From contig JABWDB010000013.1 of the NCBI GenBank assembly GCA_019614645.1, positions 1,736,001 to 1,800,000 on the forward strand: a stretch of 64,000 nucleotides of DNA. The letters are read 5' to 3'. The position numbers and the translations under genes were made by a program. The notes under the pieces are model-generated. The model saw only the letters and a program-made list of their open reading frames with translations, made no database searches and had not been told where the DNA came from. Below, one piece after another: positions 13,901 through 25,900 of this stretch. Position 1 is the first letter of the stretch; the number at the start of each line of letters is the position of its first letter. The DNA comes from Stratiolaelaps scimitus (taxonomy: Eukaryota; Arthropoda; Arachnida; Mesostigmata; Laelapidae).

Positions 13901-16900
13901 CTAGTAATTGATGACAAAATCCTAACTCACTCTGACACAACCAGATACTGAACCTCCTTCCATCGAGTGTCCTGATAGTATCCTGGTTCCTGCGGATCCT
14001 GGAGAGTCATACGCAACGGTCGACTTCAGCCTGCCATCGATTCAAGACAACAGTGGATTTCAGGAGATCACCTTAACAGTGGCACCTGCTGTGGAGCCAC
14101 CCTTGCCATTCTTCATTGGCGATCCCACAAACATCACCTACACGGCCACAGACTCTCAGGGCAATAAAAATTCATGCACATTCAGCGTTACCGTTATAGG
14201 TACGTACCTCATGTGTTAACACACACACCTCGCTCTATGCGGCGCAGATTACACATAGAGACCCATACACGCATCTTCATTTGGTGAGCGAGGTGAAGGC
14301 TCTATCTATGAAGGGAGTAAATATTAGCTGTGAGGTTTAGATGTTTACAATAAAACCCCTCCGTGTAATTGCATTGAAGATACCTTTACCTAAGAGGGCT
14401 GAGATCACTCACTCGATCACGTTGCCATTTATAAAAGGGGGCTTTGAGTTTGCACACTTCGGACGGCATCTGCAATCCCCTCGATGGTTGCTTTGATACC
14501 TCTTGCGAGATGTTCTTGAAGGGTTTACTACTATACGAAACTAAATAAGTACCTAATCGTTATCAAACTGGCATTTATGCACTTTAATAATAATAATAAT
14601 AATAATAATAACAATAATAATAAACAATGAAGTTTAGCTCGTGGTTAAATGTAAAGTTTCGCCTAATAGATGTCGCTGAAAATTTGCAGATGAGGAGCCT
14701 CCGACTATTGATCGATGCGAGTCACCTGCGGTGACGATCTCATCGGACGGACAGGGAGCTAAGGTCGTCTGGGAGGAGCCCCTATTTTCTGACAATTCAA
14801 ATGAGGATGTTTTCATATGGAGCTCCCACAAGCCTGGACAGTATTTTCCGATTAATGACACAGTCGTCACCTATAACGCCACTGATAACTCTGGCAACAA
14901 TGCTTCTTGCACATTCAATATAACCGTCAAGGGTAGGTCACTGTTCGTCCTTTCTTTGCAGGATGTCACTAATTAAGCTATTAGACAACTAGTGATGCAG
15001 TTCCACTGGATACGTGTACTCGTCGATGTACCAAATATACCTAAATGCATTATAGGTTAGGTCGATAGACGAGTAATTGGCCGATTCGGATTCAGTCTTG
15101 AGAATTTTTTCTATTAGTGGGAACACATTTTAGACGATTTTCCACTGCTGTGGGAAAGTTCTCTTTGCCCATGAAGCTTCCTCTGTGACGGCTTGTTGAA
15201 CATGATGATCATCTGCTCAAATAGGTGGACAGAAGGTCAGTAGTCAGAAGAAGTGGTACAGAGTCTAGCGCTCTGCATTATATTGTATACTAGACATATT
15301 ATGGTAAGGGTAAATTGCAATTGTTGGCCTTGTATACCACTCAAATCTGTCATTTCAAAATATCGTCAATACAGCGAACAAATGTGAGCCCTCGTTCCGC
15401 GTCCTCAACGGAAAGCTCAACTGCTCTGAAGGTGCAATCGAAACAGTCTGCCGCGTCCAATGCAACCGCGGATTCACGCTCCTTCCGAATCTGTCCGACC
15501 GCGTACGATGCATCGATGGAATTTGGAAGATCACCGATAACGATGTGCCTCCCTGTGCCGGTGAGTAACTAGACCGGTCATCGATAAAGCTAGATGCCAA
15601 ATCTATACAATAATGTGGCCAAGCACAAACTGCCAAGTAGCATCAGAAACACCCATCGGCAGGTATGCAATAGCTGGTCATTGTTTGCGATCCTCGTCCA
15701 TCTTGTACTTGAGCACGGTGGCTCACTACATTGTCTAAGGAAGAGCCCTGTTGTCTTACGGAGTATCTCAACGCGGAATTGACGTTGTTGAATTACCCTA
15801 TTCTAGCTGTGGCCCCTGTCTCAACTGTTGGCCATGATTCGCCGTCGAAATCGTCAGGCTCATCATCGCCGTCTGCATCAGCGCCAGACGACACGGTGTT
15901 CGAATGCACCGACGAGTTCCTGTCGCAGCAGCTGTCAGTGGTGCTCAAGAAGCGAGTCTCAATAAAGAACGTGGTCAAATGTCGGTCGAAACCAAAATGC
16001 TACAAAGACAAGCTGGAGCCCATCTGTGAAGTAGCCCGCCAAAACTGTGAGCATCGAACGTAAACACAACGTTAAACATCCCCGCCTGCCAAAGCAACCC
16101 AATCCGCAAGCGTGTGTGATAATCTCAATTAACACTGAATTCGGTTAATAGTTTGAGGCCTGGGCCACGAACTGCCACGAGCGATCTGCCAAGAAATTAT
16201 GCTGACCTCATTGAGTGGCTCGGACTGACAGCTACACGTGTGTGAATGCGCGGGAAGCCTTATCCGAGTGAAGTTTTGAAGTACTTTACTAACGAGGCGC
16301 GCTACGATCGGAGGCGTCGGTATGTCCATTCGTATGTGACGGTGAGCACGCATGTTGGTCGCAACTGACATCATACAAGCTTTGTATGTCGAAATAATAG
16401 CTAACTACATATTTGTCACTTTGCAAATGCTGGGAGCATGACATCGTCTCGGCGCGCATAAATAGCCAAACGCGTAAGCCCTGTTTCAGTGACGGTGTGC
16501 TTAATATTGCAGTGGAACAAATGCTGATGTCAACGAGAGCTGTACGCGGACGACGCGGTGTTTCCGACACAGTACTGGACGACTCCGACGGGGATAGCGA
16601 CATTGATCTTGACCTCGAAGATGAGGACATGATATTGCACTCGATGGATGACATGATGTCCTCTGTCAGAGATGGCCTGAACCAGAGAAATCAGTCTTAT
16701 CACTCGCTTTGCCCATTGGGCTGGGTTCATGTCGACAATCAAACATGCGGTCAGTTGAATAGTATAGACATTTATGCTTACGGATAACTGTTGGCAAAAA
16801 TATACTCGAGCTATAATCATCAAGCCGAGCTGGTCTAACATGTATACATATACTATATATCTAATTATTCTTAAGTAGATAGAGAAACTGGGGAACTATG

Positions 16901-18070
16901 CAACGACTACTACAATATAAGCATTAATCTAATAAACAATATAGAGCGAGAGAAATGGCATCAATGATACACTGATAGTGATCAGTTCAAGCTGATACTA
17001 AAAACCTCTACAAACTGTTAGTTCCCCTATATATGTATAATAATAATAATAATAATATATATTCCTCAAAGATTTGTGCCATATGTGCGGCTAAAGACTC
17101 GTTGCAGCGTGCTAACATGGTCATCATTTGCCAGACTACTAAACGATACTTTCGATGTTGTCTCCTCATTGTCCACCAGTGGAGTGCCCAGTCGGGACGT
17201 TTCACAACTTTCTCGAACGGATGTGTAATCCGTGCCCATTTGGCACTTACCAGTTTAAAGGCGGCCAATTGAGCTGTGTTGTCTGTCCAGACCACACGTC
17301 CACTGCGGGCGAGAGCTCGAAGAGTGCAGAGGACTGCAAGCCCCAATGTGTACCCGGCATGTTCTCGAAATACAATGGTGTCATACCCTGCGAAACTTGT
17401 CTTCTTGTAAGTAGTTGCGGAAACTTTATTTTTTTTTATTAGATCTTGAGTCAAATTATTTGCATGCGAAAACGCTGACTAGCAGAAGCCACCATCAAAT
17501 ATAGTAAATAACGATGAATAAATGAAGTTCTCATTTTCCGATGTCATAGTGGGGTTAATCCCAATGCCTGGCACAGAATCGGCCGTTGTCGAATAAGCAA
17601 TTAATTAAATAGAAACAATTGGTTTTAACGCACGAAGAAGCCAGCTAACGTACCGTTATTTCAGGGTGAATATCAGCCACAATACGGGTCGAAATCTTGT
17701 CGGCGGTGTCCAGCTGGTATGACAACGATGAAACGACGCTCATTCCAGCTGCGCGACTGCAAAGAGCGATGCCCTTCACACAGCGTTTCCAGATTTGGTG
17801 TTACACCATGTTATCCTTGTCCATCAGGATACCATCAGCCAGCGGAAGGCCAGAAGGGATGCATTTCTGCGGCTGGTACGAACCGATTTTTGTACTAGTG
17901 CTCATGTACAATTCATGGTATCGCATTATATTGTCTGTTAGGTTCTAGTTAGTAACTTTTGGTTTTGGCTACCGACGCTCGCTAAGCTTCGCAACGCTGC
18001 CTCGAGGCCTAACTAAGAATACAACCTATTTGATGTGCCGATCACTGGCACGAAATTGGATATATATATG

Positions 18071-18118
<48 letters not shown>

Positions 18119-19906
18119 TATATATATATATATATAGATATATATATATACGTATACTAATTCGATGAAATCATCATTGTCTATTGTGCTCACCGCAGTG
18201 GAGACATCGCAAAATTCTAGCGACTATCTTCCGTTCAACGCGTGCTTTTCATCCCCGTGTCAGAATGACGCAACGTGCACACCGATGGATAGACACTTTG
18301 CTTGCACCTGCCTTCCCGGTTACACAGGAACCTACTGCGAGAAGCGAATCGATGAGTGCGCTCTGCTTCCCTGCGGCTTAAACGCTACATGTGTTTTGCA
18401 CGAGACGTCCGGTTATACGTGTCTATGCCCGCCTGGCGTACGAGGCCAGAACTGCAATGAGGATATCGACGAATGTGGCCTTGGCAGTTGTCTTAACGGG
18501 GCTACCTGTGTGAACACGTTTGGATCGTTCCAGTGCATTTGTCCCAACGGATATACCGGTAAAATTTGTGCGATTTTGTGTCAGTCTTCTTCCGTGAGAC
18601 TTTTATGTTATATTCGGTCTAGTTGGGGAAATTACCACATCTATTAGGTTGACCCAAAAATAATGAGATTCGTATCGTCTTGCACCGAATTCTAATTCTT
18701 GGCCGGTTTGAATTCAAATTTGGCGGGTAATGAGACACAACAATTAGCAAGCCGGCGGCGCGACAGCAGCTAGCAGACGGCTTTAGTTGGGCGTTCGAAA
18801 TAGCGACAAGCGGACCAGGTCCCTCAGATTTGCATTCTCAGAAGGAAAGTGTCAGGTTTATGTTTCAAGAGAAGAAATGTCCAGTTGAAATCCATCGAAG
18901 GTTGGTTAGTGTGCAAGGCCATAATCCCCTGAGTCGAGCACAGATGTACCGTTGGTGTGCGCAATTTAGGCAAGGCGACTGGGACATTAATGAACATCGA
19001 GGGCGCCCACTCCTTCCCGAATCTGGATTCGACTAACGGATCGAGATAATCGAAAAAGCTTTTGAGCAAACTAGAGCTTGGTCATCGACGGCTTTGTCGA
19101 CTGAAATTGGCGCGCCTCATGAAACATGTCGTAGAATTATTAAAAATAATCTGAGGATGCAGAAAAAAAATGCAAAACGGGTCTCTTATGAACTTGGTCC
19201 TGGCCAACTGAAAATGCGTGAGGAGTGTTCGGAAGACAATTTGAAGATAAAGAGGAAGCGAAAGAGTCGTCTAGAGCGTACCGTTGCAGTGCTCGATACA
19301 TGGTCAGCCTGTATAGGGGACCGGAAAAAGATCAAGCGAAACAGTGGCTAAGACCAGGTGAACAGGCAATGGCGGTAGCAGTACCAAATAGATTCGAGCC
19401 TAAAGTAATGGTAGCACTTGCCACGGATTTCAACGGAATTTGCTACTACGAGATTTTGGGCTCAACAGAAAAAATGGACTCGACTATAACTCGATATCTC
19501 GAGTTCTTGAAGAGACTCATGAATAATTGGCATGGCAATAGGAAGCACCGAGTGGCTGTTCGATGACAATGCTAGGGCACATAGTAGACACATAAAATTA
19601 AGTCCTGGCTTAAAGCCACCAAGATTGAGCGATGGCATCACCCCCCCCCTATTGTCCCGATTTTAGCCCGTGTGACTATGGTTGCTTCCATCGATTAAAG
19701 AGCGCTATAGATAGCAAAAGGTATGCAAACATCGATTTACTCCGAGAGGCCTTAGATAACGAAGTCTTAAATGGCATAAAACTTATTTAGTTTAGCCGAT
19801 ATTGAAATTTTATTATTTTTGGGTCAACCTAATATTTAGTATAATATATGCCCGGTTCCCTAAACGCATCGTATATATATATATATATACATCAGAGCTA
19901 AAATCT

Positions 19907-19964
<58 letters not shown>

Positions 19965-22900
19965 AGATTTTAGCTCTGATGTTAGCAATGATAACTGCAA
20001 ACTCAGCATTACCAGCTTCGATATGATCACATGTATTAACACAACATAGTCGTCATAAGCAGGCCCAACATGTGCGGAAGATATTGACGAGTGCAGCCAG
20101 CAGCCGTATGGTTTTGTTCAAAATCAGCCTACGCCATCGTTATGCAACAATGCTGGACGGTGCGTAAACAGTCCCGGTTCGTTCCATTGCCAGTGTTTAG
20201 ATGAATTCACGGGCAAATACTGTGAGCGCCTATCGTGCGGTTGTCAAAATGGAGGAAGTTGTTCCGCCGGGAGATGCCTCTGCCGACAAGGCTTCTGGGG
20301 CAATAAGTGTCAATACCTTTCATCTAAAAGTTATTGCGAAGCAGTCAAGCCATGCTCGAATGGCGGGATATGCAGGGATGTCGAGCCGGACGGTTTCGCG
20401 TAAGTGCTCTCTTTCTAATTATCGTAATCTATGATAATATATTATACCAGTCATTCATTAGTTCATGCATAATCTACGATGTCTATGCCACGAGCGTCGT
20501 CACATGTGCACACTTACACTGCTCATTATGTCTTGTTCTAGCAAGAAATTGTCGTCATAATGTTGATCCATCAGGATCCGTCCTCTCTAATCACGATAAA
20601 GTTTTAGCACTTTTTTACTATCAACGTGCATTCTCAACTGACGTATACGAATGCTCGAATTTCGGCAGGTGTCAATGTCCGCCAGGTACAATGGGTTCGC
20701 TGTGTGAAGACGAGGCGTCTGAGGATTTCCTTCTCCAGTTTCTGGGTAACACCACCTCAGACTCGGTCCGACTAAGTAGTCGTCTGGGCACTGAACCTTT
20801 AGAGGAGTTCAGTGTCTGCCTATGGCTGAAGTCGAACGATACGCAGAACTATGGCACTCCATTCTCGTATGCGTCCGATGACAAGGACAACCTGATCACG
20901 ATTACGGATTACAGCGGGTAAGCAGGAAATAAGTTAAAGTACATAGCTTTTTGATTAATCCGATTGTGGAGGTCGGGGAGTGCCCCGAAATAGAAATCGC
21001 ATTTTGAGTGAAGTTAACGCGGTCGATGGATTTACTAAGAATAGAAGTGTTCGTTTGTTTGTTCTTGTGTGTTTTTGATGAAGTTATACTATTTGTGTCT
21101 TGAGAAATAGTCATTGTATGCAAACGTAGCAAATTCACGGATCGAATTGATGGGATGTATATCGAACACTTGATGTAAAAGTCTGGAAAGGTGGTCATTC
21201 GGCAACACCCATTAACATGCGGCTATGTGTACGTAACACACTTTTGTCCATGGACAGTCGAGTGTAGTGAATTTTGAAGGGCACAGACAGACACGCGAAA
21301 AGGAAGACTTTATATCAAAAGATCCCTTTTTCACGGCATGTATGTTCAAGGTCAAACGTCAAACAGAACCTTGGGCCTATTAGAGGATCATCAATTAGGA
21401 TGTCTCCTAATTGGCTCTCTCCCCGATTGAGCAGTGTTCGCGGCATGTTAACAATACCAACTGTTGGCTTACCTTCCGCCAGACACTCGGGAATTACAGA
21501 AGTTATTATTTTGGACCTTTATCTAAACGGACGCGTAATTTCCTTCAGTTATAAAAAACGCTTGAGATACCCGTATGTGAATATAAAACAGCTTTCCTCA
21601 ATTATATGTTAATTACGTTTGCTCATGTATACGGCTGTGTATGTATGCGAGTACACCTAACAGGGGAGCCTTGCAATACATTGGTTATTAGTTGTATAAA
21701 TGAACTTCGGCGCGTCAAAATAGATGAATCTGGCGTGGCATGCTTCAATTTGCCAACAACTATAATATTATATAATGATAGCAATTAACAGAAATACCTA
21801 TCTATGGCAAAAGACAGTAGCCCCTTGATACCTCCCATGTATTGAAATGTCTCTGCTTGCAACCAACAGATTAGTCTTCTACGTGAATAACGAGCACGTT
21901 ATCAGCGATATCACCATCATCGACGACCGTTGGCATCATCTCTGCCTTTTGTGGAGCCTCCCGTCAGGCCAATACGCTATTTACGTAAACAGCAAGCTCG
22001 CGCTAGAAGGCAACAATCTGTCAGCGTCAACACCAGTCTCTCCTAACGGCACCGTGATCCTCGGTCAGGAGCAGGATCAACAGGGCTCCGGTTTTGCCAG
22101 GATGGAATCCTATGCTGGTCTGATTACGCACGTGTACATCTGGAACAGACGGCTGCGTGAGTCCGAAGTTCAAGCACTATTTAACGACTGCTCGGCGCCG
22201 GTTCGATTAACTGTTCGGCCTAGCAACTTACTCGTCGCGTGGGGCGACTTCCGAGTCGGCGTTCGCGGCAACGTGAAGGTGTTACCAAGCAATTTTTGTC
22301 AGCCATGTGGCCTCCCGGACACAACGGCAAACGGCTACACAACGAGCAATGGGCAGAGCAGCGGCGCCCGAGTTCAGTGGCACTGTGATCCCCACTTTGA
22401 GCTGGTCGGCAATCGCGACGCTGTATGTCTCAAGATTGGCGAGTGGTCCGCATCGAGACCAACCTGTGTAGGTAAGCCAGTTACCGTATTATATTAGAAT
22501 TTTTTTGTAGAAAGTGCTTTTTGTTCTTTAAGCTACACCCCGTGATGTAGTGGATGTTGCCGAGGATGCATAAGCGATGGCTATCACACCGCACGCGAAG
22601 TGACTCATCTTTAGTGGAAATATTCTTCAGCATACACTGTGGCGTTGTTGTGTTGAATCGTTTCCAAGAGCCCCCAGTAAGAACGCGCCGGTGGTGTCCG
22701 CCAAAGGTCTATATAATTATTATTAGAATCAAAGTGATACTAGTTTAATTCGGTGATACTAGTGTAATTCGTCTATAACGTTTATGTTACATCAAGTGAG
22801 ACAATCCAGTGAATAATAAACCAGTGAACCTTTACCTTTAAAGTGAGTGCTCAGGGAAGGTGAATAATACTGTGGTTGTGCTATTAAACCTGTTGAACCT

Positions 22901-25900
22901 GTGAGACCGAACAGTGTAGTTGTTTGACCGATAGTGAACTTAGCTTCTAAGACCAAAAAACACTTACAGCATACTGATGCTACTAGAAGATATAAATTGA
23001 TAGCTGTCCTGGTAGCAGTATAGAGTAATAAGAACATTTACGGCGATTACGATGATCTGTCTTATCCTTGGACTTTAATATAGTTCTCATTAAACGTATG
23101 AAATTGAACAGGTGTGCTCCGATAATAACCATTGCTCTTAGACCATTTACAATTGACGCTTTGCTGGCACTTGTAGGCCGGTATTGCCCAGTTGGCCAGC
23201 TGGACAATGGACGTACCACTCCGGCTGAAGGCCTCGTCGAAGTTGGTGAGGTTGTTCGATTCGACTGCAATGAGGGACTGCATTTGCGAGGACCTCATGT
23301 TGCCGTATGCGAATCCTCGACTCGATTAAACGTCACGGATTATCCGTCGTGCACCACTGACCGATCAAAACCGTCGCCAACACCTCGAAGATGCCCCGCG
23401 GAGGATATGGAAATATTAAAACGCAACCTCGGCGTGGCAAGGACTTCGAATGCGAGCACCACCGAGGAGAACTTCCACTGCCCGGCCGGATTCCGCTTAG
23501 AGGTGTGCTCCAGTAAACAAACATCGTGGGTCTGACGATGGTCATGGCAGACAAATTATGTTCATGTCTTAAGAACGAATCCGTTAGGCACCAACCGTTC
23601 GCGTCCTTCTACTCAACTGTGTCCGTTCCCGCAGAGCCGAATAGGACTTTCAAGGCTTGTCTCGTTCTCATTGCAGGGTGTTGCAACTCGATTCTGCCTC
23701 TCAGGGGAATGGAGCGCGCCCTTGCCCTTTTGTCACCCTGTGGTCTGCCCTCTGCTCCAGCCAGTGATGCCCACATCTGTCACCTATTCGGACGGGACAT
23801 CAGTGGGCTCGACTGCGACACTTCGTTGTGCGTTCGGCTTTAAGCCTCGCGCCGAAACGCCTAACGTACTCGTGTGCGACCTTCGAGGAGATTGGCAGCC
23901 GGCGGCCAAGTTGGAAGACACCTGCGAGCCCATTGAGTGCGGCTCTCCACCACAAATCCAGAATGCCGTGGTTAGTTTCTTGAGCTGTTTGATCCCAGCT
24001 TACGAGCGTACGGGGACGACTTTCGTTTCGTTTCGTGTGAATTGCAAACTGACCTTTCAAATCGTTCTGATCAGAAGAACTCGCCTACGGATTGCTAGAT
24101 TGTTCCTTATAAGATCAGACAGAAAATGTGTAAGCCCTCGAGATTTTCTCGCAGTGAAAGATCTTATCTATAACTTCGCCGCTATCAGAGCGGCTCTTGC
24201 TGTTCCCTAGATTGTCTAGCGGTGAGCGTCTTGGACTGCTAGACCGACGGAGGGTGTGGATTGGGATTAAATTCAGTGAGACGCGGAGAATATTCGGAGT
24301 TCTTTATCATCGTTCTTTATATTGCCAGATAGGAGAAGGAGGAAAAAATAAGCAAAGATGGCCCCGACGGGTCCTCATAATACCTAAATAAATGCTGAGG
24401 CCTGTCAGATCGGGGATCAGCTGAGGGTCTATGCATTTGTGCTTATACACTAGACACTTGATGTACGCTCATCTGTGAATTTCATCTAAGTAAAAATGTC
24501 TTTGCAGCTTTGGAGCAATACATCGAGTCATGTGGGGTCGGTGGTACAAATCGCATGTGTACGAGGCTTCTCTATTGCTTCTTCGCTGGACGTGCGTCTT
24601 ATTTGCCTCCAAAGTGGGAGCTGGTCTCAGGCATCCGCTAACCTCTGCGAACCCAAGCAGTGCAGCTTCTTCCAGTTACCTCAGGTTAGGCATCGCAAGT
24701 TACATCGCACGACGCTCTTCTCTCACCCGATTTTCTATTAGCGTATAAGATTTTAGGATGTTTTGATTTCAAATTCGAATGGGCTATGGTGTCGCTGAAT
24801 TATTTGATCAAGGGGGTTTATTCTTAAAATCCAGCTTATGATCTTCAAAATTTCCCAAGTGTTTGGAATTGAATGTCTTGTTTGCAACAGCATGAAAGTC
24901 ACCGCGTTATTGACGACAATTCGTATCGGATACAACTCCCTTTATTTTGCAAAAAAATAGCCAAACGAAGGGTATCATATCATACATTTGTATGATATGA
25001 TACCCTTCGTTTGGCTTCCTAACGATTCCGTTATTGACCCACTAGACGGCTGATTCATCAGTTCACGAACCATAGATCTCACACAGTCATCATTCGAGAT
25101 AAGAGATAGTTGTCGAATAACGGTATAAATGCTGCGTATGCTGACCGATTGGTTCAGGTTGACGGTGCCTCCGTGACGCTGCACAATGATTCAACGGCGT
25201 TCGGCTCGCTCGCAGAGATTTACTGTGCGCGTGGCTTCAGCAGTGTAGCATCAGCCATCACTCGTATGCACTTCGTATGTGATGAAGACGGATGGCAGCG
25301 AATAGGCGCTGAAGCTCAATCGAGACTACTTCGATGTCGTCCTGTCCGTTGCCCCCACCCGCGGCATCCCCCAAATGGAAGGGCTCACTTTGTCGATCGT
25401 GGCGTCGGTGCAACCGTTGAATTTTCTTGCAGGCCGGGCTATGCACTCAGTGAAGTAGCACCACAGGTACATAGATCCTTGTTGACCACTGTTATAAAAT
25501 CTGCCTTATAGAAGATCGATACATAGGTTGAATGATGAAGATTGTCGCGTACAATTCATGAGCGAATAGCTGTCGGGGGCTGAGTGTATTTTAGCACGCA
25601 AGCAACTATAATAGCGAGCTAGAAATCGTTGGTGACCGTCTGAATCGTTACTAAAAGTTTACTCTTTTTTTGGTGGCAGGAAAGCGTGTGCCAGGAGGAC
25701 GGGTCATGGTCGATTGCTCTTGGTCAGCTCGGGGCGGTGTGCGTTCGTCGTCGACCCTGCTCACAATTAGCTGCGCCCCTCAATGGCTATATGAATATAA
25801 CGGTCAATCAAGCGAACTTCTCGTGTGATAGGGGCTTCCAACTGGTCGGCTCGCATGTGCTCCGTTGTATAAACGGTCAATGGTGAGAATCGAATGGCAG

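Larger units (their letters stand above)
10908..18198 (+). other. Introns of the first half of the SVEP1-like gene
   Basis: These are the gaps between the exons listed from 10250 to 18558, mostly 200-700 bases. I see nothing coding in them. They contain an (AAT)n tract at about 14585-14623, a short AT run near 12360 and a long AT array at 18058-18150, which lies just upstream of the EGF exon acceptor. Confidence 0.7.
18559..20062 (+). other. SVEP1-like intron carrying a mariner and an inverted repeat
   Basis: A 1.5-kb intron splitting EGF 3. Most of it is the mariner at 18644-19832. The remainder holds the TA-looped inverted repeat at 19889-19982. Confidence 0.85.
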
